64,000 nt of DNA, taken from positions 1-64,000 of the forward strand of contig CAYRLB010000002.1 of the NCBI GenBank assembly GCA_964424945.1, written 5' to 3'. The notes under the pieces are model-generated. The model searched no databases. It saw nothing but the letters and a program-made list of their open reading frames with translations, and had not been told where the DNA came from. Source of the stretch: WHSP01 sp964424945 (lineage in GTDB: Bacteria > Gemmatimonadota > Gemmatimonadetes > Longimicrobiales > Longimicrobiaceae). Position numbers and translations under genes: made by a program. Position 1 is the stretch's first letter. Each line of letters opens with the position of its first letter. This document shows, one piece after another, positions 8,621-17,580 of the stretch.

Positions 8621-10132
8621 TCAGCCGGGGAGGAAGCGCGCGAGAGCCTGGACATCTGCCTTCGCGTTGAGGGCCTGCTGAACACCCTGGATCTGACCGG
8701 TGACGACGTTGAGATTGCGCGAGACGTTCTGGATTACGCCGCCCTCCGCGAAGAGCTCGTTGCGGAAGGTCGCCTGCTGCTGCTGGACCTGGAAGGTGAG
8801 CTGCTGCTGGGCGGCGCCGAGCTGCTGATCCACATAGCCCGTGACCTGCTCGGTGACCTTCGCACCCTGGATGTCCGCCTTGGCGCCCGTCCCGGCCATG
8901 GCGCCGAACGCGGCGGCCGAGCCATCCAGACCGATCGCGAAGGTCTGGCCGAGTTCGGTCGCGTGCTGCACCAGAATCCCGTTGTGCACTGTCTCTGTAA
9001 GATCGGCCATGAAGCTCGGCGCACCGGCCACATCCATCCGCGTGATGGCGGACTCCATGGCGGTATAGTCCCGCAGCTTTCCGATGACGCCCTTCCCATC
9101 CAGAATCGTTTCGACTTCCGCCCGCACATTGATGATCGAATCGCGATAAACATCCGTGATCCGGTTCCGGAAGCGCTCCTGATAGGGCGGGATGAGGATT
9201 TCGGCCTCCGGGATGAAGTCCAGGATGACCCATGGGCCGATCCAGTCGCGGAAGGTCACCTGGATGGAGCAGGCGCCCAGATTCGCATCGGCGGTGAGGG
9301 GATCGCTGTCACTCTTCGCGAACGCCATCACGGTCGTCCGGTAATCGTGCCACCGCTGGTGCAGCCCGGGGACGATCGTCGTATCGACGAGATGCGGGTT
9401 CTGCACATAGTAGCTGTCCGCATACGCCTGGATCCCGACCGCGTCATTCCGGACGTACTCCTGGCTCATGATCCGGAATGCGCCCGACTGCTGCGCCTCC
9501 ATCGGTGTGTTCGACTGAAGGATCGTCTCGCCGACGGTCCGCCCCGTCTGCGGCATCACCATCCCGAGCATGGAGATGACGCCCTGCTCCTCGGTCTCGC
9601 CGATCGAATGGACGTGCTCCGAGCGAAGAAGAACCCGCGCTTCCCCCTGCGCATCGACCCGCACCGAGATGGAGCGATTCCCGACACCGCCGATGCTCTG
9701 TGAACCGGGCGCGGGCTTGAGCTGTCCCCACACCGTCACGAAGTCGATCCAGGGGCGGGTGGCGGCATTCGTCAGGTCGAGGGGGTTCCCGGCGAGGTCG
9801 GTGATGCGGCCGGTGATCTCGATGACTTCTCCCAGAGCGACGTTCGCCCGGGTGGTCCTCATCGTCACCCGCCTGAAGTTCTGCCGCAGCGCTTCCACCG
9901 TTCCGGTGAGCTCTCCGACTTCCGTCTGAAGCGCGTCCACACGCCCCTCGAGCGTCCCGACCCGGTCGCCCAGTTCGGAAATCCGCGAGTCGACGGAGGT
10001 GCTGAGCGAATCGAGGTCGGTCGAAAGGCGCGTATCCATCGCCTCGATCGCGTCGATCAGTCCATTCCAGTCGCTGGCGCGGATCAGCTCACCGGCAGTC
10101 TTGCCACCGAGCGCGTCGGCTAGGGCTCCCAT
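8621..10132 (-). CDS. CIS fibre-like protein, paralogue of the next gene
   Basis: 503 residues. Residues about 25-85 form a heptad-rich coiled coil, followed by an Ig-like domain (about 90-175, ending in a 'GEARVLLRSEH' strand), a central domain containing VTFRDWIGPWVILDF (about 300) and a helical Gln-rich C-terminus. The Ig-like and W-x-G-x-W elements match those of the 6322 gene in order. An AAGGAG site 7 bases before the ATG supports the start. It follows the gpI-like wedge gene, the usual place of fibre or tail-tip genes in contractile systems. The exact role is inferred. Confidence 0.65.
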   Translation of the reverse strand: MGALADALGGKTAGELIRASDWNGLIDAIEAMDTRLSTDLDSLSTSVDSRISELGDRVGTLEGRVDALQTEVGELTGTVEALRQNFRRVTMRTTRANVALGEVIEITGRITDLAGNPLDLTNAATRPWIDFVTVWGQLKPAPGSQSIGGVGNRSISVRVDAQGEARVLLRSEHVHSIGETEEQGVISMLGMVMPQTGRTVGETILQSNTPMEAQQSGAFRIMSQEYVRNDAVGIQAYADSYYVQNPHLVDTTIVPGLHQRWHDYRTTVMAFAKSDSDPLTADANLGACSIQVTFRDWIGPWVILDFIPEAEILIPPYQERFRNRITDVYRDSIINVRAEVETILDGKGVIGKLRDYTAMESAITRMDVAGAPSFMADLTETVHNGILVQHATELGQTFAIGLDGSAAAFGAMAGTGAKADIQGAKVTEQVTGYVDQQLGAAQQQLTFQVQQQQATFRNELFAEGGVIQNVSRNLNVVTGQIQGVQQALNAKADVQALARFLPG

Positions 10133-10247
10133 GAGGTCTCTCCTTGATAGATAGTACCGGCTCCCTGAAAGCGGCTCGCCGGGAAGTGCCTGTTGTCAGT
10201 GACCGCTCCCGCGGTTTTCGCTCGCCCGGGCCACACATCTTCTCGCT

Positions 10248-13007
10248 TCATCCCCGCACGATCTCCTCGTCGACCGCGAGCTGCGTCCGCACACCGGCGG
10301 GGCGCACCTGCTGCATCCCCTCCCATACCCGGTCGAGAAGCACCGGATTGATGATTTCCTCCGGACTGTTCCGACGCAGCCTCGCCAGAACGCTCAGCGG
10401 ATGTCTCGTCCGCCAGGTCATCCAGACGCGGGCCGATGGGTTGAAGGCGAAGGCCGCGTCATCGAAGAAGCTCAGGCTCATCGTCATGGCGCCATGACGC
10501 CCCTCGAGCACTGCCTGCCGGTCGATGGGCGGGGGTAGCAACCGTCCTTCGCGGGTCCAGGCGGGCAGCCGCGCGGGCGTCGGGGCATTGTCCGGCTCGA
10601 GCGCGAGGTAGCGCCAGGTGGAGTCCCCCTCCGGCAGCCGGGGAATGGAGGGGAAGCCCCCCTCGACGACGCGGGTTTCTTCGGGCTTTATCCTCGAGCG
10701 CAGCGGGGCGGGTACGGCGCCGGGATCAGGCGTGAAATGGGTGCCATCCCACGAGCCGAGATCGGCCACGGCGAAGTCGGTCCACGCGATGGCGGTGACG
10801 GCTTCCTCGAGCTGGCCCCGCGGTACCCCGGTGAACCCGGTCCAGCCGGCGGCGGGCGCGGTGGAATCGGCGAACTCCCAGCGGTCAAGCGCTCTGTTGA
10901 AACGCCACTGACGGATCGTACCATCGTCGAGTGGCGAGCTGGAGCCGAGAGGGAGCCGCACGAGCGCATCACCCTGGAGCTGCCACCAATCCCGCCCATC
11001 GTAGCGGAAGAGGCCATCGTCCGTCGCGAACCAGAGCTGACCCCGCGCATCGACTTCGATCGCGCGAACGGCCCCGGTCGCAAGATCGGGGAAGGCCTCG
11101 AGGAGGGTCGTGTACGATGGCCCGCCCACGGAGCGGGCGAGATACCGGCAGATCCCGCGATCGGTGCCGATCCAGAGCGACGCGTCCGGGCCCCGGCGAA
11201 TGGCCCTGACCGTCGGCAGGAACACATCGCCGGATGCGGGGAACGCCCCCTCCGCACCCGCTGAGCCCGGCCGGTAGGGGCTCCAGTCGCGCGCCTGCTC
11301 GGAACGATCCTCGCCGCGGTACCAGTACCAGTGATCGAGCTGGGGCTGATAGCAGAAGATGCCACGCTCGCCGCCGGCGAAAAGGGTCCCGCCCTCCTCC
11401 TCGTATACGACGTGAATCTCGGCTCCACTCCCGGCCTCCGAGCCGAGAACGAAGGGCTCCTCGCTACCCTCTTCGTCCATGCGCACGAGCCCGGTGGAGG
11501 TGCCCAGCCACCAGCCGCCCCCCCGCGCCGGGCAGATGGAGTACACGGCGGGCCGCAGGAGGGGCGGATCTTCCAGGGGCGGCGCAAAGTCGTACCCGCC
11601 TTCGGGGAAGAGTGGAAGGCGGAGGACGCCGCTCATCGTGCCCGCTAAAAGGGACATCCCGTCCCTGACGAGGCAGTTCACAACGGGCATCGACGGGTCG
11701 ATCACCTCCGAAACCCCTTCCGAGATGCGATGGATTACGGCACTTCCATCCCCTCCCGTGGTCACCCAGAGCGCTGCATCAGGACCGAGCACCATCGCCG
11801 TGACAGTCTCGGCGGGACCATCATCGAGCGGGCTCCAGGGCCCCGCAGCGGTCGGGTCAGCCGCGAGCCCGCCGGTCGGGAGCGAGTCGGCCCGTCGCAG
11901 CCCCGACGGCCCGCCCAGCCAGGAGGCGTGGGCGGCGCGGATGCGCACGGTCTGCCCCGGCGCGACGGTTCCATCGTAGGCGATGGCGATTCTCGGCTCC
12001 CCCTCGGCCTGTGAGAAGAGCTCGATCTCGGGCCTCTCGGTGGCATCGATCTTCTTTGCCACCGGCGCGACGCCCTGGATGTAGATGGTCGGAGCGGCGG
12101 CCTCGATCCCGACGTTCTTTACCTTCCAGCGCATCAGGGGGCCCACCATGTCGGCAGGCGCGCCGCGCGCCGCGGCCATCGCGGACGCTTCGACGACGGG
12201 GGCGAACTCCTCGAGTGTGAAGGGCCGGTCCTGCAGGCCGCGATCGGCGGTCAGATCGACCGGCAGCTGCGCTTCGATCATCCGGCGCATCGCTTCGGTT
12301 GTGCCCAGTCCGTCGCGGTACATCGCCACGATCCGGCGGATGCGCTGCCGGTACGCCTCCACACGCTCGCGCTGCGCCGCCGGCTCCCGCCAGGGGAGAA
12401 GGGCGAGCATGGAGCCCATCCGCGCCAGGTCGCTGACGTAGGGGAAGAGAGGGATCTCAGGGTCGCCGGCCCGCAAAGGATCCAGCTCCTCGATTACTCT
12501 TCCCCGCCGGACGTAGGGGCTGAACTGCGCATGGTCTGCATAGTCCAGCCAGCGCGACTGCATGACATGGCTGGCATCCCGGTCCCACTCGTCGAGCGCC
12601 TGCGACATCGCCCACAAGGTCCGGCTGAGCAGCCCCGGTCTCTTGAGACGGAGCAGGAACCGCTGCTCCCGGAAGTGGGTCGGGAGGACGGCACGCTCCC
12701 GGGCGACGCGGGCGACCGCAGCGGGCACGGCGAGCGGGGCGTCGTCCGACAGGCGGTAGATCTCAAGCGCGGCGAGCGACCCATCAACGCTCCCCCGCGC
12801 GAGCCGGAAGCGCTGGATGGTCGTCGCGCCCGGGAGCGTTACCAGAACGCCACCATGGGCGGCGGAGAGCACGCCATCACCGGGCGCCGCTCCATTGATC
12901 TCCAGGATGTCGGCGACGGAGAGGGGGAGCGGCTCCCCCGTCGCGTCATCGTCTGCCGGCCGGTAGAGGGAGGGCAGACGGTCCCGGATCCGCTCGAAGC
13001 TAGACAT
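10248..13007 (-). CDS. Baseplate wedge, gpI/Afp12-like, with inserted propeller
   Basis: The 919-residue protein begins with FERIRDRLPSLYR, the kind of opening seen in phage gpI and Afp12-type wedge proteins, and its first 330 residues and last 80 look structural. Between about 385 and 690 are Reg_prop-like beta-propeller blades (repeats such as 'LWIGTDRGICRY', 'LWFATDDGLFRYDG'), normally found in sensor kinases. The start overlaps the end of the gpJ gene by 8 bases, so the two are translationally coupled. The wedge assignment rests on order (directly after gpJ) and the N-terminus; the propeller could sit on the baseplate surface as a sensing or binding element. Confidence 0.75.
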   Translation of the reverse strand: MSSFERIRDRLPSLYRPADDDATGEPLPLSVADILEINGAAPGDGVLSAAHGGVLVTLPGATTIQRFRLARGSVDGSLAALEIYRLSDDAPLAVPAAVARVARERAVLPTHFREQRFLLRLKRPGLLSRTLWAMSQALDEWDRDASHVMQSRWLDYADHAQFSPYVRRGRVIEELDPLRAGDPEIPLFPYVSDLARMGSMLALLPWREPAAQRERVEAYRQRIRRIVAMYRDGLGTTEAMRRMIEAQLPVDLTADRGLQDRPFTLEEFAPVVEASAMAAARGAPADMVGPLMRWKVKNVGIEAAAPTIYIQGVAPVAKKIDATERPEIELFSQAEGEPRIAIAYDGTVAPGQTVRIRAAHASWLGGPSGLRRADSLPTGGLAADPTAAGPWSPLDDGPAETVTAMVLGPDAALWVTTGGDGSAVIHRISEGVSEVIDPSMPVVNCLVRDGMSLLAGTMSGVLRLPLFPEGGYDFAPPLEDPPLLRPAVYSICPARGGGWWLGTSTGLVRMDEEGSEEPFVLGSEAGSGAEIHVVYEEEGGTLFAGGERGIFCYQPQLDHWYWYRGEDRSEQARDWSPYRPGSAGAEGAFPASGDVFLPTVRAIRRGPDASLWIGTDRGICRYLARSVGGPSYTTLLEAFPDLATGAVRAIEVDARGQLWFATDDGLFRYDGRDWWQLQGDALVRLPLGSSSPLDDGTIRQWRFNRALDRWEFADSTAPAAGWTGFTGVPRGQLEEAVTAIAWTDFAVADLGSWDGTHFTPDPGAVPAPLRSRIKPEETRVVEGGFPSIPRLPEGDSTWRYLALEPDNAPTPARLPAWTREGRLLPPPIDRQAVLEGRHGAMTMSLSFFDDAAFAFNPSARVWMTWRTRHPLSVLARLRRNSPEEIINPVLLDRVWEGMQQVRPAGVRTQLAVDEEIVRG

Positions 13008-14751
13008 CGGCCATCTCCAGGCCGACCTCTACGCCGGCCAGCGTCAATCTCTCGAAGGGGGTCAGGAGATAGCTGTCTCCATCGGCCGCGAGCGCGGTCG
13101 TCAGTCCACTCTCCTGTGAGATCAGGAAGTGGAGACGATAGGGCTCGATTTCCGCCGCGGTCGGCAACGTCGGGGCACCTCCCCCGTCGAACTCCGCAAG
13201 ACTCCCCCCGGGCTTCCCCGGAATCGGTACGACTCGCAGCAGCTTCCCATACGAAAGGGTGCGGACTGCCTCGGAAGCGCTATCGCTGGCGTTCGCGGTG
13301 TTCAGGTAGCTGATCATCGCTTCGAGGGCCGCTTCGATCTGCGGCGCGTCTGGCGCGTCGGCATCCGCCGGGAAGCTGACGATCAGGTTGAGGAGGCTCG
13401 GGAGGGCCGGATCGGCGATATGAAGTTCGCCGAGTGTGGTCGGGAACCCGGCGATCTTTATCTCTCCGGCGAGCGGGTCGATAAGATTGCCGCTGCCATT
13501 TGTCGTCGCGCGGATGAGGCGGACGTCCTGGACCTGCGGGACCCCGAGAACCAGCCCGACGAGACGGTTGATGCTGCCCGCCTCGCCGACGGGCAGCCGT
13601 GCGAAATACTCTTCGATCTGCGCCCGGACGGCGCGCTGCGCCCCGCGGATGTCCTGCTCCGGCAGGCCCGCCACGGTCGAAAGGCGCATCTCGAGGTCGA
13701 TCCGCCGCGGCGCCTGCGACCCGACGAGCTCGACGCGCACGCCGGCGGGTCGGCTTTCTTCGATCGCTGTACGAAGCCGCTGATCCAGCTCGGGCGTCAT
13801 CGCATCGACGTGCGGCGTGACCCGGATGAGCCCCGGGGTGTCCGCGACCTCCTCCACCTCGGCGGTAATCTGCTGACGGACGATCGCCTGCCGAAGCGCG
13901 CCGAGCGTCGCTCGCTCGCTCCCATGCAGGAAGTGCTTGGCGCGCGTTCGAAGCTCTGCATCACTTTCGGCGGAGGTCGCGAGCGCGGTCGGCGCGGGGT
14001 TGCTGACGCGCTGGATCCCCGCGATCGGGACCGGGAGCACGGTGAGCGTGTCCGCGGCGACCGGGTCGTTGGTCTCCAGATCACGGGCGCGAACGCGGAT
14101 CCGGGTCTGAGCGGGAGCCATCGTCACCGCATCGATCGTCTCGTATTCGACCTCGCCATCGACCGTGAGGATTCGCGTACCCGCGGGGATGGTGATGACG
14201 CCCGGGGTGCCCGGTGCCCGGAGGAATTCGACCTCACCCGTCGCCCGGCCCGCCGTTACCCTCTCGATCCCCAGAAGCGCGACGACATTCTCCAGCGAAG
14301 CCCCGGCGGCGGTATCGACATAACCCGAGTGATAGACTGCCTCGAGCTGCGCATAAAGCCGCGCGATCTCCAGCCCTATCGATTCGGCGATGGTCCGAAC
14401 GACACTCCCCGTCTGCAGATCGGTCAGAACCGGCTTCGCAGATCCGGGCAGATAGTTCACATGGACGAGCGTCCCCGCATCGGGGAATTCGCCCCCTTCG
14501 AGCCACTGCAGAGTCTGGCGATCGGGCGCGAGGATGTAGTCCGTGTCGTTACGGAAGAGGCGCGGCTGTCCATCGCGGCTCCCATAGACGGAGACGACCT
14601 CGGCGACTGGCGGCTGCTCGAGGCTGTGCCGCGGCGGTCCCCCATTCGCACCCGGCGGCGGGAAGGGGTGCGTTTCAGCAGCAACGCCACCCGCGATATC
14701 CGTGAGAAGATTGTCGAGCACCTCGGGGAAGGTGCGGCGTCGGAAGCTCAC
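13000..14751 (-). CDS. Baseplate J-like wedge protein (gpJ/Afp11-like)
   Basis: 583 residues with clear Baseplate_J features. These include the 'GSLENVVALLGIERVTAGRATGEVEF'-type segment (about 150), the 'TIPAGTRILTVDGEVEYET' strand pair (about 190), and a C-terminal half with 'RVTPHVDAMTPELDQRLRTAIEESRPAGVRVEL'. In contractile tails this protein forms the baseplate wedge that links the hub to the sheath. Start is GTG, with AAAGG about 9 bases upstream, 13 bases after the gp25 gene. Length is within the family's wide range. Confidence 0.9.
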   Translation of the reverse strand: MSFRRRTFPEVLDNLLTDIAGGVAAETHPFPPPGANGGPPRHSLEQPPVAEVVSVYGSRDGQPRLFRNDTDYILAPDRQTLQWLEGGEFPDAGTLVHVNYLPGSAKPVLTDLQTGSVVRTIAESIGLEIARLYAQLEAVYHSGYVDTAAGASLENVVALLGIERVTAGRATGEVEFLRAPGTPGVITIPAGTRILTVDGEVEYETIDAVTMAPAQTRIRVRARDLETNDPVAADTLTVLPVPIAGIQRVSNPAPTALATSAESDAELRTRAKHFLHGSERATLGALRQAIVRQQITAEVEEVADTPGLIRVTPHVDAMTPELDQRLRTAIEESRPAGVRVELVGSQAPRRIDLEMRLSTVAGLPEQDIRGAQRAVRAQIEEYFARLPVGEAGSINRLVGLVLGVPQVQDVRLIRATTNGSGNLIDPLAGEIKIAGFPTTLGELHIADPALPSLLNLIVSFPADADAPDAPQIEAALEAMISYLNTANASDSASEAVRTLSYGKLLRVVPIPGKPGGSLAEFDGGGAPTLPTAAEIEPYRLHFLISQESGLTTALAADGDSYLLTPFERLTLAGVEVGLEMADV

Positions 14752-14764
14752 GTTGGTGCCTTTG

Positions 14765-15241
14765 CTAGAGTTCCAGAGTAAACGGGCCGAGCTCGAGACG
14801 GTCCGTACCGCCGATCGGCTTCACGGTAAGCCGCACCAGTACGAGGTGCCGGCCACGCTCATCGCTGCGAGGAGCCGGGTGCGGTGCGACCTCGATCTCG
14901 ACGACCTCCTCGATCCGCGGCTCGTGCCGCAGCGCCTCGAGGATGTGCAGACGGATCAGATTGCGCGTCGTCTCGGTATTCCGTGCACCAACCACCTCGT
15001 GCAGACGCGAGCCGTACTCGGGGTGCGCAAGCGCCGCCAGCTCGCCTCTGGGCGTCAGCAGCCGGAGGATGATGGCCTGCGCCAGATTGTCCTTCCCACT
15101 CGTCGTCGCGAGGTCGGACAACATCCGCTGCCCCTGGTCGGACGCCGTGCGCCGCCGCTCCACATCCACGGAATAGACGGGTCTGAACTGCGCGTTGTGC
15201 AGGGCAATGCGGATATCCGTGAGCAGATGCGCGTCAGCCAT
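14765..15241 (-). CDS. gp25/gpW-like baseplate protein (Afp9-like)
   Basis: 158 residues from the ATG at 15241; the open frame extends upstream but its extra residues are not family-like. The central part has the gp25-type pattern: 'IILRLLTPRGELAALAHPEYGSRLHEVVG', then an N(T/L)xRNLIRLHILEALRHEPRIEEV stretch. gp25/TssE proteins join wedge and sheath and start sheath polymerisation. It is 5 bases downstream of the PAAR gene and immediately upstream of gpJ, the standard baseplate order. Confidence 0.9.
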   Translation of the reverse strand: MADAHLLTDIRIALHNAQFRPVYSVDVERRRTASDQGQRMLSDLATTSGKDNLAQAIILRLLTPRGELAALAHPEYGSRLHEVVGARNTETTRNLIRLHILEALRHEPRIEEVVEIEVAPHPAPRSDERGRHLVLVRLTVKPIGGTDRLELGPFTLEL

Positions 15242-15246
15242 AATCG

Positions 15247-15642
15247 TCAGCCTCCGATGAACACTGTGCCTGCAGCGATCACACTGCCCACGGGCAGATC
15301 GCTCGGGTCGTTGCACGTCTCCGCCATGTCGCCCATCCGCGCGGCTGCCTTTCCATTGATGAAGACGGACCCGCTCCCCATCGTGATCTTTCCTGCATCC
15401 TTCGGCGGCGACTGGAAGGATGGTCCCATCGGGATGTGCGAGGGGGTGTTCGTGGCGGTGCTCCCGACGGTCGCGGCGGGCTGCCCCTCGATCTTCACAT
15501 CCGAACTCAGCTCCCCATCGATCTGGCCGGTGAAGGGGTGCGGAAGCGGGGTCGGGACGGGGCCACCCGGCGACGGGATCATCACAATGTGGATGTCCGT
15601 CGCGACGATCTGGTCACCCTTCTTTGCTGCCGGCGGTGTCAT
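15247..15642 (-). CDS. PAAR-type spike tip protein (Afp10-like)
   Basis: 131 residues from ATG 15642. It begins MTPPAAKKGDQIV, and later has NGKAAARMGD and a Gly-Ser-V/I-rich beta pattern ending in GTVFIGG, as in PAAR/DUF4150 proteins that sharpen the VgrG/gpV spike. It follows the gpV gene. The open frame extends 28 codons further upstream; that extra segment contains Cys residues and basic residues and does not look PAAR-like, but no good ribosome-binding site precedes either start, so the start is uncertain. Confidence 0.85.
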   Translation of the reverse strand: MTPPAAKKGDQIVATDIHIVMIPSPGGPVPTPLPHPFTGQIDGELSSDVKIEGQPAATVGSTATNTPSHIPMGPSFQSPPKDAGKITMGSGSVFINGKAAARMGDMAETCNDPSDLPVGSVIAAGTVFIGG

Positions 15643-15741
15643 AACGGTGAAACCATTGCTCTTTCGTATCTCCCGGCGCCTTCCGGTCCCGCCGCACCAC
15701 ATCTCGCAGGACGGGTTCGGAAGCATCTCCGGAGTGCCTGC

Positions 15742-16383
15742 TCAATTGATGTTGACGGTCCCGCCCTTGAGCTTGAGATCACCCGACGCCTCGAGGGTGA
15801 TCGCGTCGCCTTCCATCTTTATGTCGGAGCCTTTGACCTTCACACTTCCTTGGCTCTCGAGGGTTACGGCGCCATCCCGCGCGATCGTGATCGCAGCCTT
15901 TCCCCCATCCACCTTCACCTCGACGACCGGATCGTCATCCTTCAGGGTCAGGGTCAGCCCCTTCCCAAGTGTCAACAGGACCTCGCGCCTCTCTCCGCTC
16001 AGCATCTCCAGGTGTACCGCATCGTCTTCAGCGGCGCCGAGCGGAAGATGGATCACCGATCTGCCGGGTTCGCTGACAGGCGGGCGATCCTCATCGTTGT
16101 AGAGGCGGCCGACGATGATCGGCGCGTTGATGTCTCCTCCGATGAACTGCACCAGCACCAGCTCGCCCTCGGCCGGGACGCTCACATCCCCGATGCGCTG
16201 GGTCGCGACGGGAACGTGCCGCAGCACGATGCCGGAATCCCGAAGCCGCACGGTGCAGGCGTAGTTGTCCATATCGGAGTCCGACGCGTGGGGATGGCTC
16301 TCCTGCACGATCGCCAGCTCCGACATCCGCATCCGGCCCACCTCATCCGCGACGATGCGGCGGACGGTCTCGAAGAGGGACAT
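15742..16383 (-). CDS. Baseplate spike protein gpV-like (Phage_base_V)
   Basis: 213 residues from the ATG at 16383. The N-terminal OB-fold part includes 'PAEGELVLVQFIGGDINAPIIVGRLYN', the Phage_base_V signature. The C-terminal third is a run of short alternating strands (VTLESQGSVKVKG, then ITLEASGDLKLKG), which is how the triangular beta-helix of a spike looks. It starts 5 bases after the gpD-like gene. In Afp/PVC systems gpD- and gpV-like parts are often fused in one Afp8/VgrG protein; here they are separate, as in phage. Confidence 0.9.
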   Translation of the reverse strand: MSLFETVRRIVADEVGRMRMSELAIVQESHPHASDSDMDNYACTVRLRDSGIVLRHVPVATQRIGDVSVPAEGELVLVQFIGGDINAPIIVGRLYNDEDRPPVSEPGRSVIHLPLGAAEDDAVHLEMLSGERREVLLTLGKGLTLTLKDDDPVVEVKVDGGKAAITIARDGAVTLESQGSVKVKGSDIKMEGDAITLEASGDLKLKGGTVNIN

Positions 16384-16388
16384 CGTCG

Positions 16389-17513
16389 TCACAGGAGACC
16401 TCCCGCGAGCCCGCCGCCCCCTCGGGCAGCGGCACAAAAGCCGATCTCGCTAAGGAAGCCGCCCCCCTTCGTGAAGCGATGATGAACAGCGGTCACCAGA
16501 TATCGGGCATTGATTGCACGCTGTGGGGCATCGGCGATCTCGATCGTGGCCCCGACGACGACCTCCGGCGCGCCGGGGGTAACGATCCGCCCGGTCATCT
16601 TCCGGCGGGCCCCCGCCGCCACGATGGCGCTGGCCGCCGTGCCCACCGCTTCGGCGCTGCGGAGCGCCCGGTCTCCCCGATAAAGTGCACGCTCCCCCGA
16701 CCCCGCCGAGCCCGTCACCGGCGCGGGATCCTTTACGAGCCAGCTCCAGGCATCCTGCCCCTGGCTTCCGGCAGCCCCCTCCCCCCAGACCGTCGCCGCA
16801 CCGACTTCCTCCTCGGCCTCGAGCGTATCCAGCGAAAGCAGATCGACAGCGTAGCGGAAGGTCCGGACGGGATCTCCGGTCGCGATCGTCGTGAAGGAGA
16901 GCTTCCCCTCGGCATCGAAGAAGGCGATGTACCCGCTGCGCCTCGCGAGCTCCGCGATGTGCGCCCACGCGCCCCGCCGATCGTCGATGACGAAGAAGGG
17001 GATCGACACGCCCGCCTCGATCCGACCGGTCGCAATGCCGGCGCGGCTCGCAAGCTCCCTCACCACATCTCCCGCGCTCTGCCGTTCATAGCTCTGGTTC
17101 AGCCGGAGCCGGGCGAGGGCCGAGCCGCCATTCGTCGCGATGAGCCGCGCGCTACCCGGGATCTGCCGCCGAACGCCATCGATGGCGCCTGTGAAGACGA
17201 GCCTGGGCCCCTGGTCGCCATAGCCCAGGGAAACCGAACCTTCGTCGCCGAGCGCGAAGGATGGCGCCTGGGCGTCGGCACTGAGGTCGACCTCCGCCGC
17301 ATCGACGGTCGGGGCGATACCCGCCTCGGTCCGCACCCCCACGAGGCTCCGCCGCCATGGGTCATCCCGCCCGGACACGCCGAGGGCACCACCAACGGCA
17401 GATGCCAGCGCGCCGACCCCACCCCCGCCCCCCGGCGTGCCGAAGCGTACGACGGCCTCCGGACGCTGCAGGGCGGCGGAAGTCGCTCCGACAGATGGAA
17501 GGGTCAGCGGCAT
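16389..17513 (-). CDS. Phage late control gpD-like hub protein
   Basis: 374 residues. The middle has the gpD/gp27-type features 'GDVVRELASRAGI' and 'IAELARRSGYIAFFDAEGKLSF' (about 145-210), and the end 'RYLVTAVHHRFTKGGGFLSEIGF' is the usual C-terminal strand pattern of this family. It should form the trimeric hub on which the gpV spike sits. The N-terminal 50 residues contain a Gly-rich insertion. It forms a tight block with gpV and PAAR. Confidence 0.88.
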   Translation of the reverse strand: MPLTLPSVGATSAALQRPEAVVRFGTPGGGGGVGALASAVGGALGVSGRDDPWRRSLVGVRTEAGIAPTVDAAEVDLSADAQAPSFALGDEGSVSLGYGDQGPRLVFTGAIDGVRRQIPGSARLIATNGGSALARLRLNQSYERQSAGDVVRELASRAGIATGRIEAGVSIPFFVIDDRRGAWAHIAELARRSGYIAFFDAEGKLSFTTIATGDPVRTFRYAVDLLSLDTLEAEEEVGAATVWGEGAAGSQGQDAWSWLVKDPAPVTGSAGSGERALYRGDRALRSAEAVGTAASAIVAAGARRKMTGRIVTPGAPEVVVGATIEIADAPQRAINARYLVTAVHHRFTKGGGFLSEIGFCAAARGGGGLAGGLL

Positions 17514-17580
17514 CGTAGCCCCCCGGATGACTGTATCGCCGGGCTAATCCCGCGCGGTTGATGCGGCCTCGGGATCGATG

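Noticed and set aside
13129..14781. Plus-strand open frame of 550 codons
   Set aside because: Directly antisense to the clear gpJ gene and without domain features.
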